64,000 nt of DNA from CAYULW01 sp964445815 (GTDB lineage: Bacteria > Bacteroidota > Bacteroidia > Flavobacteriales_E > Vicingaceae), in contig CAYULW010000003.1 in assembly GCA_964445815.1 (NCBI GenBank), forward strand, positions 248,001 to 312,000. Direction: 5' to 3'. How positions within the stretch are numbered: position 1 is the first letter of the stretch; the number at the start of each line of letters is the position of its first letter. The notes under the pieces are model-generated. The model saw nothing but the letters and a program-made list of their open reading frames with translations, was not told the origin of the DNA and ran no database searches. The translations under genes were made by a program, and so were the position numbers. Below are positions 1 to 7,783 of this stretch, piece by piece.

Positions 1-113
1 TTTATCCTTTTTGCAATTTCGATTGCCATGTCCTCGCCCTCTATAGCACATGGACCCGCTAATAGAAAAAAATTGCTTGAATTTTTGAATTTTGTTGCTT
101 CCGGAAGAGTCAT
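1..113 (-). CDS. kdsA: 3-deoxy-8-phosphooctulonate synthase, N-terminal fragment
   Basis: Only the first 37 codons are present; the gene runs off the left edge of the window. The start is the ATG at 111-113 (minus). The peptide reads MTLPEATKF and then FFLLAGPCAIEGEDMA, which matches the start of the KdsA/DAHP-synthase barrel, where the AGPC-IE segment lies at the first strand of the TIM barrel. KdsA condenses phosphoenolpyruvate with arabinose 5-phosphate to make KDO-8-phosphate for lipopolysaccharide core synthesis in the cytoplasm. The call rests on the short motif alone; a related class I/II-like aldolase is the only realistic alternative. Confidence 0.8.
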   Translation of the reverse strand, partial: MTLPEATKFKNSSNFFLLAGPCAIEGEDMAIEIAKRI

Positions 114-150
114 TTTATTTTTTTACAAAGCTAATTAAATCGATAAACCC

Positions 151-181
151 AAAACAAAAAAGCCGCTTCTTGAGAAGCGGC
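151..181 (-). terminator. Rho-independent terminator downstream of the YceI gene
   Basis: GCCGCTTC (162-169), loop TTGA, GAAGCGGC (174-181) form a perfect 8-bp GC-rich stem. On the minus strand the stem is followed by a T-rich run (complement of 151-161). It sits 24 bp past the stop codon of the minus-strand YceI gene and ahead of kdsA, so it should insulate kdsA from read-through. Confidence 0.85.
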
Positions 182-204
182 CTTTCCATAAAATAAGTAA
201 GATC

Positions 205-834
205 TTACATCTTAAGCGAAATTTTTAACTCGATGTCATCCGATAAGACCACATCCTTCATTGGATGTGTAAAAGCAACATCATACTCCTGCCGATCAAA
301 AGTAAGCTCCCCGGAAGCAGTACCTGAATTGTGATCAAGCATTACATTTTCAACAGTTTCTTCATTAGTAATACCCCTAACGGTTAAGTCTCCAACAATT
401 GAATTGGAAGCAGCATCATATGTCTTAATGACAAAACTAGCTGTTGGAAAAGAATCAACTAAAAAGAAATCTCCGGAAGATAAATGTCCAACAAGCATTT
501 CAGGAGTTTTTTCTTCAGTATATCCACTATCAGTTGGTGTAATGCTTGTCATGTCAATTGTAAAGTGACCACCTGTTATTTCATTACCTTTCATTTCAAT
601 TTCACCCTCAGTGAAATTTATATTACCGTGATGTGAATGCATGCCAAGCACACTTCCTTTCCACATGACATTGCTCTCTTCTAAGTTTAGAGCCATGCTG
701 TGAGCCATCTCTTCTTTAGCTTCTTCGGAATTTGAGTTTTCGTTCATTGTTTGATCTTTCTTTTCTCCTCCACAGGCAATTAGAATCAAACTACCGAAAG
801 CGATTAATGTTAATAAATTCAATTTTTTCATCAT
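205..834 (-). CDS. YceI family lipoprotein
   Basis: 209 residues from the chosen start. A longer open frame reaches back to 975, but the ATG at 832-834 is followed at once by a lipoprotein signal peptide (MMKK, a hydrophobic stretch, then LIAC with Cys21). The extra upstream codons do not look like protein and contain the promoter. Residues 50-209 form a YceI domain: an N-terminal VMWKGSVLG strand, an alternating beta pattern with SGDFF and the SGELTFDRQ-like strand, and a closing DDIELKISL strand. YceI proteins are lipocalin-like barrels that bind isoprenoid or lipid-like molecules in the periplasm; here the protein is probably membrane-anchored. It is monocistronic, with its own promoter and terminator. 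The ligand is unknown. Confidence 0.85.
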   Translation of the reverse strand: MMKKLNLLTLIAFGSLILIACGGEKKDQTMNENSNSEEAKEEMAHSMALNLEESNVMWKGSVLGMHSHHGNINFTEGEIEMKGNEITGGHFTIDMTSITPTDSGYTEEKTPEMLVGHLSSGDFFLVDSFPTASFVIKTYDAASNSIVGDLTVRGITNEETVENVMLDHNSGTASGELTFDRQEYDVAFTHPMKDVVLSDDIELKISLKM

Positions 835-850
835 AGCATTATTTTTTTTG

Positions 851-858
851 CAAATATA
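851..858 (-). promoter_or_regulatory. Bacteroidota -7 box (TATATTTG) of the YceI gene
   Basis: On the minus strand TATATTTG matches the Bacteroidota consensus TAnnTTTG, 16 nt upstream of the ATG. A clear -33 TTTG was not found. A 12-bp perfect palindrome, ATGTATATACAT, lies upstream at 876-887 and could be an operator; no regulator can be assigned. Confidence 0.6.
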
Positions 859-1024
859 GCCTTTATTTTTAATATATGTATATACATGTATTTTTCGAAA
901 AACGTCATAATTACATATGCTAATGCATGAATAACAGGTGGTAACATTATTGAGTATAGATGACCTTTTTGCCACAATTTCTTAAAGATGAGAAATTGCA
1001 CTCTGCGACAATAGCTTCTCTGTT

Positions 1025-1546
1025 TTACAATTTAAAGTTTTGATTATACTCCTTAATCAAATGATTCAAGCCTTTAAAGTCAATTTTGCCTTGCTCTCTC
1101 TTTAAATGCTCAAGTATAGCTAAAGCGCGTCTGATCTTAATGTCAGAGCTTTTAACTGAGGCCACTAGATGAATTAAGTTGCGCTGTTTGCCGGGGGTTA
1201 AATTCTCAAAATGCTCATAAGCCTTTTGATCTTCAATAAGACATTGCTCAAATTCAATTGGCATATCCATGCCATACTTTGATAAATCTTCTTCTAATCT
1301 AACTTTAACAATATCATTACCAATCTTCTTTAATTGTTTATAGATTGATTTATTAATGAGTATAAAAGGCCCTTCTTGGTTATACATTATGGCACAGTGC
1401 ATTTTTATTTCTTCCTGTAGCCAACAGATTAATCTTTTTATTTTATTCTCTTTATAGAAATTGGCAATCTCTTGCGGGACTTTAATATGATTTCCCCATA
1501 AGTTAGAGTCTAACATTTCAATCTTAGATATAAATTCTTTGACCAT
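1025..1546 (-). CDS. YdeI/OmpD-associated family protein (DUF1905 plus OmdA-like)
   Basis: 173 residues, cytoplasmic, with no signal peptide or membrane segment. The N-terminal half (about 8-90) resembles the DUF1905 barrel (NLWGNHIKVP start, then the HCAIM and GPFILINKSI strands, ending in IVKVRLEED). The C-terminal half (about 95-165) has the helical OmdA pattern, with AYEHFENLTPGKQRNLIHLV and then IKIRRALAILEHLKRE. Members of this family have been linked to bacteriocin or peptide protection in other bacteria, but the biochemical role is not known. The next gene upstream on the same strand, 31 bp away, may be co-transcribed. Confidence 0.75.
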   Translation of the reverse strand: MVKEFISKIEMLDSNLWGNHIKVPQEIANFYKENKIKRLICWLQEEIKMHCAIMYNQEGPFILINKSIYKQLKKIGNDIVKVRLEEDLSKYGMDMPIEFEQCLIEDQKAYEHFENLTPGKQRNLIHLVASVKSSDIKIRRALAILEHLKREQGKIDFKGLNHLIKEYNQNFKL

Positions 1547-1577
1547 TTCATTTTACCTGATGAGTCGATAAAAGTAA

Positions 1578-1988
1578 TTATGGAAAAGTTAGATTTTGAA
1601 AAGCTTTGGAATGAATTCTATCTAACCAATGGAGAGCATTGTGTTTCTTCCTAAAAACTTGAACTGGCTTTAAGGGTTTCATTGTGCGTATAAAAAACCG
1701 CGCAACCATCAAATTGGGCAACGAATTAATAAGCACAGCCTCTCCAATTTTTAAGCGATTAATTTCTTTGCTTTTGGCCGCATGTAACATTGTTTCACGA
1801 GACAATTGAAGAAAATGATTTCTGTAATCAGATAAAACAAGATGTTCTTTGTTTTCGACAAAGTCAACGACAAATTCATGAAAATCGAATAAGTCTTCTT
1901 GTTTGTAGTTTAAATCTTCTGTAGGGATTATATGTAATAGTTTTCCGTCAAATTCAAGATGAATGCTTTCCCATTTAGATTTTTTCAT
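1578..1988 (-). CDS. SpoIIAA/STAS-like small protein, function unknown
   Basis: 136 residues and soluble. The pattern is an N-terminal beta hairpin, a strand VLSDYRNHFLQLSRETML, a helix, a strand AVLINSLPNLMVARFFI, and a C-terminal VFRKKHNALHWLDRI helix. This is the layout of a family of small STAS-fold proteins frequent in Bacteroidota, seen by overall pattern rather than by a diagnostic motif. No catalytic residues were found. It lies just upstream of the YdeI-like gene on the same strand, and its start overlaps the end of an unusual hydrophobic reading frame (1975-2136). Confidence 0.55.
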   Translation of the reverse strand: MKKSKWESIHLEFDGKLLHIIPTEDLNYKQEDLFDFHEFVVDFVENKEHLVLSDYRNHFLQLSRETMLHAAKSKEINRLKIGEAVLINSLPNLMVARFFIRTMKPLKPVQVFRKKHNALHWLDRIHSKAFQNLTFP

Positions 1989-2136
1989 TCAGCATAAGTT
2001 TAGATAAAAAGAGTATTGCGAATAAAAGGAAAGGGTTTTGAAGTTCAAAAAAAATCACCACTACAAAAGATATACATGCAATTATAATAAGGCCAACGCC
2101 TCTTTCATAAGATGAGAACCGTATCTTGTAGATCGT
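1975..2136 (-). other. Possible small membrane-protein gene or remnant without a standard start codon
   Basis: On the minus strand a frame of 53 sense codons stays open between an in-frame TGA (2137-2139) and a TAA (1975-1977). It encodes a two-segment hydrophobic peptide: SSYERGVGLIII.. through VVVIFFELQNPFLLF to LFLSKLMLNEKI. There is no ATG, GTG or TTG before the hydrophobic part. It overlaps the start of the STAS-like gene by 14 nt, a spacing typical of translational coupling. It may be the tail of a decayed membrane-protein gene or a short gene with a rare start; it could also be chance. Confidence 0.3.
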
Positions 2137-2223
2137 TCAATTGAGAATTAAAACAGCATTACAGCTTCGCCTTTATTGGATAATTATGATTTACTTTAAC
2201 AGTTGAATTTGAAATTTATGATT

Positions 2224-2895
2224 ATGGAAAAAACTTTGTCTTTTTTAAAGGACTTAAAAAAGAATAATAATCGCGAATGGTTTCAAGAGAACAAGTCGCT
2301 TTACGAAGTCTCAAATAAGGAAATGATCTCTTTTGCAGATGAGTTGCTTAGATTGATGAATTCTAAAGATGTCATTGAAACACCTAGTGGCAAAAAGAGC
2401 TTGTTTAGGATATACAGAGATGTTCGATTTTCAAAAAATAAGGAGCCTTATAAAACAAATCGCTCAGGATCATTTAGAAGAGCAGGTGAAGATAGAAGAG
2501 GAGGTTACTACTTTAACATAGAACCTGGTAACTCAATGATAGGTGGTGGTTTCTATGCTCCGAACAAAGAAGACCTTTTACACATACGTAATCAAATAGA
2601 ATCGGATGCAGAACCATTGAGAACAGTTTTGAATGATAAAAAATTTCAATCCTATTTTGGAGAACTTCAAGGTGAGCAATTAAGGTCAGCTCCTCGAGGT
2701 TTTGATAAGGAAAGCCCCAATATTGACCTTTTGAAATACAAGAACTTTTATGTTATGCATCGCTTTTCTGATGAAGAAGTCTTATCAGAAGATTTTGTAA
2801 AAAAAGCTGCAGAAGGTTTATTAAAACTTCTGCCTTATTTTGATGTAATGACTGATTATCTAACTACAGACCTAAATGGAGAATCACTCATTTGA
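2224..2895 (+). CDS. DUF2461 / TIGR02453 family protein
   Basis: About 223 residues. The frame is open from 2203, with ATGs at 2203 (MNLKFM), 2218 and 2224; MEKTLSFLKDLKKNNN at 2224 best matches the usual family start. The family signature is clear: FLKDLKKNNNREWFQENKS, then SLFRIYRDVRFSKNKEPYK, GGYYFNIEPG and GGGFYAPNKEDL. This is a widespread cytoplasmic family of unknown biochemical role. It stands 74 bp upstream of paaE, whose own promoter lies in the gap, so it is probably not part of the phenylacetate operon. Confidence 0.8.
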   Translation: MEKTLSFLKDLKKNNNREWFQENKSLYEVSNKEMISFADELLRLMNSKDVIETPSGKKSLFRIYRDVRFSKNKEPYKTNRSGSFRRAGEDRRGGYYFNIEPGNSMIGGGFYAPNKEDLLHIRNQIESDAEPLRTVLNDKKFQSYFGELQGEQLRSAPRGFDKESPNIDLLKYKNFYVMHRFSDEEVLSEDFVKKAAEGLLKLLPYFDVMTDYLTTDLNGESLI

Positions 2896-2943
2896 GACTT
2901 GTACGCCTGATAATTATCATTTTTTCTAAACTCATAAGCTTTG

Positions 2944-2951
2944 TAAATTTG
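2944..2951 (+). promoter_or_regulatory. -7 box (TAAATTTG) of the paaEABCDG operon
   Basis: TAAATTTG matches TAnnTTTG 18 nt before the paaE ATG, in the only gap upstream of a run of tightly packed paa genes. The -33 element is not obvious. No palindrome that would suggest a PaaX or PaaR site was recognised here. Confidence 0.6.
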
Positions 2952-2969
2952 TTAAGCTAATTAAAATTC

Positions 2970-4031
2970 ATGGCGCAAGCATTTTATCCCATTAAAGTAA
3001 AATCAATTCGAAAAACAACAGACGAGTGTTCTGTTGTTGCTTTTGAAATACCGGAGAATCTGAAGGAAACTTTCCAGTATATTCAAGGACAGTATCTCAC
3101 GCTTAAGGCTAATGTTAATGGAGAAGAACTTAGACGATCTTATTCATTGTGCTCATCTCCTTTAGACAAGGAATGGAAAGTGGCTGTAAAGAAAATAGAA
3201 GATGGGCGCTTTTCAACATTTGCAAACGAAGTGCTTAAAGAAGGAGATACATTAGAAATTATGCCACCCAATGGAAAATTCTATTGTAAAGTTGATCCTG
3301 ATACCGAGAAAAACTATGTTGCATTTGCTGCAGGTAGTGGAATTACGCCAATGCATTCCATTATCAAAACTCACTTGAATCGAGAATCAAAATCTCAGTT
3401 TAAGTTATTCTATTTTAACAGAACAATTCAATCAATCATTCTTAAAGATGAGGTTGAAGGTTTGAAGAATCAATTTTTAGATCGATTTGAGCTTTACCAC
3501 TTTTTGACTCAGGAAGAAAGAGATGCTCCTCTTTTCAATGGCAGATTATCGGAAGAAAAACTGGAATCCATAGGTCAGCTTTTAGTTGACTATAAAAGTG
3601 TGGATGAGTTCTTTATCTGCGGACCTACCGAAATGATTTTTATGGTTAGAGATTATCTGACTAATCTAGGTATTGACCCTAAGAAGATACATTTTGAATT
3701 GTTTAATACGCCAACTTCAGACAAAAAGAAGAAGAAAATTATCAGAAATGAGGGTCACAGTGATGTTTCCATTATAATTAATGGAGTTAAAACCAATTTT
3801 GAGATGAGCAGCTCAGAAAATATCTTGGATGCTGCACTTAGAAATAATGCTGATTTACCATTTGCATGTAAAGGTGGTGTTTGTTGTACTTGTAAAGCGA
3901 AGGTTTTGGAAGGAGATGTTGAAATGGAGGTGAATTATGCTTTAGAACAAGAAGAGGTGGATGATGGTTATATATTAACTTGCCAATCCATTCCAAAATC
4001 AGAAAAAATTATTGTAGACTTTGATAGTTAA
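2970..4031 (+). CDS. paaE: 1,2-phenylacetyl-CoA epoxidase, reductase subunit PaaE
   Basis: 353 residues. An N-terminal FAD-binding ferredoxin-reductase domain (about 1-100, with LRRSYSLCSSP as the flavin motif) is followed by an NAD(P)H domain (about 110-235, AAGSGITPMHSII and FFICGPTEMI). The C-terminal plant-type 2Fe-2S domain has Cys300, Cys305, Cys308 and Cys338 in the C-x4-C-x2-C-x29-C spacing. PaaE passes electrons from NADPH to the PaaABC oxygenase. In this cluster the reductase gene comes first, not last as in the E. coli order paaABCDE. The next gene, paaA, follows after 5 bp. Confidence 0.95.
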   Translation: MAQAFYPIKVKSIRKTTDECSVVAFEIPENLKETFQYIQGQYLTLKANVNGEELRRSYSLCSSPLDKEWKVAVKKIEDGRFSTFANEVLKEGDTLEIMPPNGKFYCKVDPDTEKNYVAFAAGSGITPMHSIIKTHLNRESKSQFKLFYFNRTIQSIILKDEVEGLKNQFLDRFELYHFLTQEERDAPLFNGRLSEEKLESIGQLLVDYKSVDEFFICGPTEMIFMVRDYLTNLGIDPKKIHFELFNTPTSDKKKKKIIRNEGHSDVSIIINGVKTNFEMSSSENILDAALRNNADLPFACKGGVCCTCKAKVLEGDVEMEVNYALEQEEVDDGYILTCQSIPKSEKIIVDFDS

Positions 4032-4036
4032 ATGTT

Positions 4037-4990
4037 ATGGAAAATAAAACCAGAGACCTAGAGGCCGAATTTCAGGCGAGAATAGATCGAGGAGAAAACA
4101 TTGAGGCGAAGGATTGGATGCCTGAAAAGTATAGAAAAACGCACATTCGTCAGATTTCTCAACATGCCCACTCTGAGGTCGTAGGTATGCTACCTGAGGG
4201 CAATTGGATAACAAGAGCCCCTTCACTAAGAAGAAAAGTAGCGCTTTTGGCAAAAGTTCAAGATGAGGGAGGTCATGGACTTTATCTCTATTCTGCTGCT
4301 GAAACCTTAGGCATATCTAGAAATGAACTGATTGATCAACTCAATTCAGGTCAAGCGAAGTACAGTAGTATTTTTAATTATCCGGCGATTACATGGGCAG
4401 ACATAGGAGCAATTGGTTGGTTAGTTGATGGTGCCGCAATCATGAATCAGGTCATGTTAACGAAAACCTCATACGGGCCTTATGCAAGAGCGATGGTCAG
4501 AATATGTAAAGAAGAAAGCTTTCATCAAAGACAAGGGTATGAAATTCTTCTTACGCTTTGTAATGGTACTGAAGCTCAGAAAGCAATGGCACAAGATGCT
4601 TTAAACAGATGGTGGTGGCCTTCTTTAATGATGTTTGGCCCTAAAGATGAAGATTCTCCGCATACCGAACAATCCATGAAATGGAAGATAAAGCGAAAAA
4701 CCAACGATGAATTGCGTCAGCAATTTGTTGACCAAACTGTGCCACAGGCAGAAATACTCGGATTGACAGTGCCCGATAAGGATTTAAAGTGGAATGAAGA
4801 GAAAGGGAAATATGATTTCGGAGAAGTAGATTGGGATGAATTCTGGAATGTTGTGAAAGGTGAGGGGTTATGCAATAAAAAAAGATTGAAAACGAGAAAT
4901 GAAGCTTGGGATGAGGGCACTTGGGTGCGAGATGCCGCAGTGGCCTATGCCAATAAACAAGTAGAACGGAGAATAAGTAAAGCAGGATAA
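4037..4990 (+). CDS. paaA: 1,2-phenylacetyl-CoA epoxidase, catalytic subunit PaaA
   Basis: 317 residues, the usual PaaA length. A ferritin-like four-helix diiron core is visible: VQDEGGHGLYLY (Glu77, His80) and ICKEESFHQRQGYE (Glu159/Glu160, His163) supply candidate iron ligands. With PaaC as structural partner, it inserts one oxygen atom into the aromatic ring of phenylacetyl-CoA to give the ring 1,2-epoxide. It lies between paaE and paaB with 5- and 10-bp gaps. Confidence 0.97.
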   Translation: MENKTRDLEAEFQARIDRGENIEAKDWMPEKYRKTHIRQISQHAHSEVVGMLPEGNWITRAPSLRRKVALLAKVQDEGGHGLYLYSAAETLGISRNELIDQLNSGQAKYSSIFNYPAITWADIGAIGWLVDGAAIMNQVMLTKTSYGPYARAMVRICKEESFHQRQGYEILLTLCNGTEAQKAMAQDALNRWWWPSLMMFGPKDEDSPHTEQSMKWKIKRKTNDELRQQFVDQTVPQAEILGLTVPDKDLKWNEEKGKYDFGEVDWDEFWNVVKGEGLCNKKRLKTRNEAWDEGTWVRDAAVAYANKQVERRISKAG

Positions 4991-5000
4991 ACGAACAGCT

Positions 5001-5285
5001 ATGAACAAAGATTGGCCCATTTGGGAAATATTTATTAGAAGTAAAAATGGCTTAGAGCACAGACATGCAGGCAGTTTGCATGCAGCAGATGCCGAGATGG
5101 CCATTCAAAATGCCAGAGATGTATATACCCGAAGACAAGAGGGAGTAAGCATTTGGGTTGTGGAATCAAAAAACATCACAGCATCAAATCCTGAAAAGAA
5201 CGGAGAGATGTTTGAGCCTGCGGCAAGTAAAGTATACAGGCATCCTACCTTTTATGAATTACCCGATGAATTAAAGCACATGTAA
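5001..5285 (+). CDS. paaB: 1,2-phenylacetyl-CoA epoxidase subunit PaaB
   Basis: 94 residues. The start (WPIWEIFIRSKNGLEHRHAG) and SLHAADAEMAIQNARDVYTRR are the standard PaaB signature, followed by SIWVVES. PaaB is a small non-catalytic subunit needed for productive contact between the PaaAC oxygenase and the reductase PaaE. It is followed by paaC after 3 bp. Confidence 0.96.
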   Translation: MNKDWPIWEIFIRSKNGLEHRHAGSLHAADAEMAIQNARDVYTRRQEGVSIWVVESKNITASNPEKNGEMFEPAASKVYRHPTFYELPDELKHM

Positions 5286-5288
5286 TCC

Positions 5289-6041
5289 ATGAGTCAGAAT
5301 AAGTTGTACGATTATTTATTGTGTTTGGGTGATAACCCAATGATTTTAGGGCAACGTCTTGGTGAGTATTGTGGGCACGGTCCTGAATTAGAGACAGACA
5401 TCGCTTTGACTAATATTTCATTGGATTTGTTTGGCCAGGTTAGAAATTACTTTCAATATGCAGCTCAATTATTAGACGATAAAACGGAAGATGATGTCGC
5501 CATGTTGCGCTATGAGCATGAATACAAAAATGCATTATTGGTGGAGCAACCCAATGAAGATTTTGCATTTATTATTGCAAGGCAATTTTTCTTTGATGCC
5601 TACCATCAATTATTGTTGACCGAGTTGACGAAAAGCAATGATGAGCAAATTAAAGCCATAGCAGAGAAGTCAATAAAGGAAGTGGAGTATCATTATGACC
5701 TTTCTTCAGCATGGGTAAAGCGATTGGGAGACGGAACTGAAGTCAGTCATGATAAAATGCAGCATGCCGTGAATGAATTATGGCGCTATGCTATGGAATT
5801 ATTCAAAGAAAACGAAGCTGAAGAATGGGCCAGAAAAAATGGAGTCGGGCCTCATCTGAATGATCTTAAAGAAGAGTATTTGAAGCGCGTAAAGGCAGTA
5901 ATTGAAGAGTCCACTCTCCAGTTACCAGATAACACTGTTTTTCAATACGGAGGTAAGAATGGTGTGCATTCAGAGTACATGGGGTATATACTTTCTGATT
6001 TCCAATACATGCAACGGGCATACCCTAATATGAAATGGTAG
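5289..6041 (+). CDS. paaC: 1,2-phenylacetyl-CoA epoxidase, structural subunit PaaC
   Basis: 250 residues and all-helical, like its catalytic relative PaaA but lacking a full set of diiron ligands. Recognisable segments are LGDNPMILGQRLGEYCGHGPELETDIALTN (read in pieces), the LRYEHEYKNALLVEQPN stretch, and HYDLSSAWVKRLGDGTEVSH. It forms the heterodimer with PaaA that builds the substrate site. Its last 7 bp overlap the start of paaD. Confidence 0.95.
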   Translation: MSQNKLYDYLLCLGDNPMILGQRLGEYCGHGPELETDIALTNISLDLFGQVRNYFQYAAQLLDDKTEDDVAMLRYEHEYKNALLVEQPNEDFAFIIARQFFFDAYHQLLLTELTKSNDEQIKAIAEKSIKEVEYHYDLSSAWVKRLGDGTEVSHDKMQHAVNELWRYAMELFKENEAEEWARKNGVGPHLNDLKEEYLKRVKAVIEESTLQLPDNTVFQYGGKNGVHSEYMGYILSDFQYMQRAYPNMKW

Positions 6042-6535
6042 TTCAATTAAAAGTCGAACCGCAAATACATTCAATTTTAACATCAGTTTCTGATCCGGAA
6101 ATACCAGTTCTGACAATTGTGGATATGGGGGTTGTTAGAGGTGTGGAGAAGTTATCCGATTCAAATTATAAAGTTACCATTACACCGACCTATTCAGGAT
6201 GTCCGGCTATGGATACTATTGCTGATGACATTAAATCCGCCTTCAAAGAAAAAGGATTAACCGCTGAGGTTAATTTAGTATTGTCGCCGGCATGGACTAC
6301 TGACTGGATCACCGAAAAGGGTAGAAAAGCCTTGGAAGATTATGGTATAGCACCTCCGGTAGAGGCAAATTTGGATAAAGAGGCTTTACTTGGTAAGGCA
6401 AACATGATTAAATGCACCAATTGTGGTTCGACCAATACAAAAATGGTCAGCCGATTTGGTTCAACAGCTTGTAAAGCACTCTTCCAATGTCAAGATTGTC
6501 ATGAACCTTTTGATTATTTTAAATGTCTAAAATAA
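6035..6535 (+). CDS. paaD: PaaD, iron-sulfur/metal assembly protein for phenylacetyl-CoA epoxidase
   Basis: 166 residues. The N-terminal 90 residues form a MIP18/SufT-like DUF59 domain (SVSDPEIPVLTIVDMGVVRG, then TPTYSGCPAMDTI with the conserved Cys). The C-terminal region carries a zinc-ribbon-like set of cysteines: CTNCGS, then FQCQDCHEPF. PaaD is thought to assist maturation of the epoxidase metal centres. The frame begins inside the end of paaC and ends at TAATG, overlapping the second ATG of paaG. Confidence 0.93.
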   Translation: MVVQLKVEPQIHSILTSVSDPEIPVLTIVDMGVVRGVEKLSDSNYKVTITPTYSGCPAMDTIADDIKSAFKEKGLTAEVNLVLSPAWTTDWITEKGRKALEDYGIAPPVEANLDKEALLGKANMIKCTNCGSTNTKMVSRFGSTACKALFQCQDCHEPFDYFKCLK

Positions 6536-7317
6536 TGTCAGATACAATACAGATTAAAATAGATAAGCACATTGCTTACATTACGCTTAATCGTCCAAAA
6601 GCATTCAATAGTTTCAATCGTGAGATGGCTTTGACTTTTCAAGCAGCTTTAGATGAATGCCAATTGAATGATGAGATTAGAGCAGTCGTAGTGACTGGAG
6701 AGGGTAAAGCTTTTTGTGCCGGTCAAGATTTAGTTGAAGTGACCAGTCCTGATTTAAATCCTGGATTTGAAAAAATATTGGATGAACACTATGGACCTAT
6801 TATCCGAAAAATACGCTCAACACCTAAACCGATTGTAGCAGCTGTTAATGGAGTTGCCGCAGGTGCAGGAGCTAATATTGCTTTGGCCTGTGATATTGTA
6901 GTTGCCCACGAACATGCTAAATTCATTCAAGCTTTTAGTGCTATAGGTTTAATTCCTGATAGTGGAGGGACTTATTTCTTGCCCCGATTGATTGGTTTTC
7001 AAAAAGCTTCTGCAATTGCCATGCTTGGGGACAAGATATCTGCTCAAGAAGCTGAAAGCATGGGTATGATTTACAAAGTATTTCAAGCAGAAGAATTTGA
7101 GAGTGAAGTTAATACTTTGGCAATACGTCTCTCGAACATGCCAACAAAAGGCTTGGCTTTGACAAAAGCGGCATTTAACGCTGCTTTATATAATGATCTA
7201 GACAAGCAACTTCAAGAAGAGTCAAGATTGCAAATCGAGGCAAGCGAAACACACGACTATAAAGAAGGTGTTTCAGCTTTTCTCGAAAAACGTCAACCTA
7301 AATTTCTGGGAAAGTGA
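6523..7317 (+). CDS. paaG: 1,2-epoxyphenylacetyl-CoA isomerase PaaG (crotonase family)
   Basis: 264 residues from the ATG at 6523; an ATG at 6535 inside ATAATG is an equally good start. The crotonase-fold oxyanion region GVAAGAGANIALACDI and the LIPDSGGTYFLPRLIG segment match PaaG. The Asp of PDSGG is the acid/base residue known from PaaG, while the two catalytic Glu residues of classical enoyl-CoA hydratases are absent (Asn and Phe at those places), as expected for the isomerase. It converts the ring epoxide to the oxepin and also shifts double bonds later in the pathway. The C-terminal segment THDYKEGVSAFLEKRQPKF also fits. Confidence 0.92.
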   Translation: MSKIMSDTIQIKIDKHIAYITLNRPKAFNSFNREMALTFQAALDECQLNDEIRAVVVTGEGKAFCAGQDLVEVTSPDLNPGFEKILDEHYGPIIRKIRSTPKPIVAAVNGVAAGAGANIALACDIVVAHEHAKFIQAFSAIGLIPDSGGTYFLPRLIGFQKASAIAMLGDKISAQEAESMGMIYKVFQAEEFESEVNTLAIRLSNMPTKGLALTKAAFNAALYNDLDKQLQEESRLQIEASETHDYKEGVSAFLEKRQPKFLGK

Positions 7318-7327
7318 TTAGGGGCAA

Positions 7328-7750
7328 TTAACCACCAAGGTTACCCTTTTCACTTTTAGGAACAAACTTTACTGGCAGTTGAACTTTAGAGTCAACCGCT
7401 TTTCCATCTTTCATGGCCGGCTCCCACTTTGGCATGCCTCTTAATATTTCAACAGCTAAAATGTCTAAGTCTTCATTGACGCCTTTATGCACCTTAAAGT
7501 CTGTACATTTTCCATTCTTTTTTACGATAAAATCAACCACAACAGTACCAAAACGCTTAAGGTCTTCCGGGTAATCCATATTTTCTTTAAGCCATTCGGC
7601 TAAGGCTTCTTTACCTCCCGGAAATGAAGCTCTCTTATCTTCACCTACTTTAAAGTGCTTTTCAGGCATGGGATGATTTGTCCTTTCCGGGAGATCAAAC
7701 CCAAAACCAATCAAGATAATTAGTGCAATTGCGAAACTCTTTATTTTCAT
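7328..7750 (-). CDS. Single-domain TonB C-terminal-like secreted protein
   Basis: 140 residues with an N-terminal signal peptide (MKIKSFAIALIILIGFGF). Residues 38-132 form a TonB C-terminal (energy-transducer) domain: SFPGGKEALAEWL, then GTVVVDFIVKKNGKCTDFKV, PKWEPAMKDGKAVDSKV and the final LPVKFV strand. It closely resembles the C-terminal domain of the next gene upstream, so the two probably arose by duplication. There is no proline-rich linker and the membrane segment is probably cleaved, so it is unlikely to act as a standard TonB. It is co-oriented with the M56/BlaI pair. Confidence 0.8.
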   Translation of the reverse strand: MKIKSFAIALIILIGFGFDLPERTNHPMPEKHFKVGEDKRASFPGGKEALAEWLKENMDYPEDLKRFGTVVVDFIVKKNGKCTDFKVHKGVNEDLDILAVEILRGMPKWEPAMKDGKAVDSKVQLPVKFVPKSEKGNLGG

Positions 7751-7783
7751 TGTTTGTAGCTTTTATTTTCAGCTAATTTACAA

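Noticed and set aside
835..975. N-terminal extension of the YceI frame to 975
   Set aside because: The added 47 codons have no protein character, contain the promoter box, and would hide the lipoprotein signal peptide that begins at 834.
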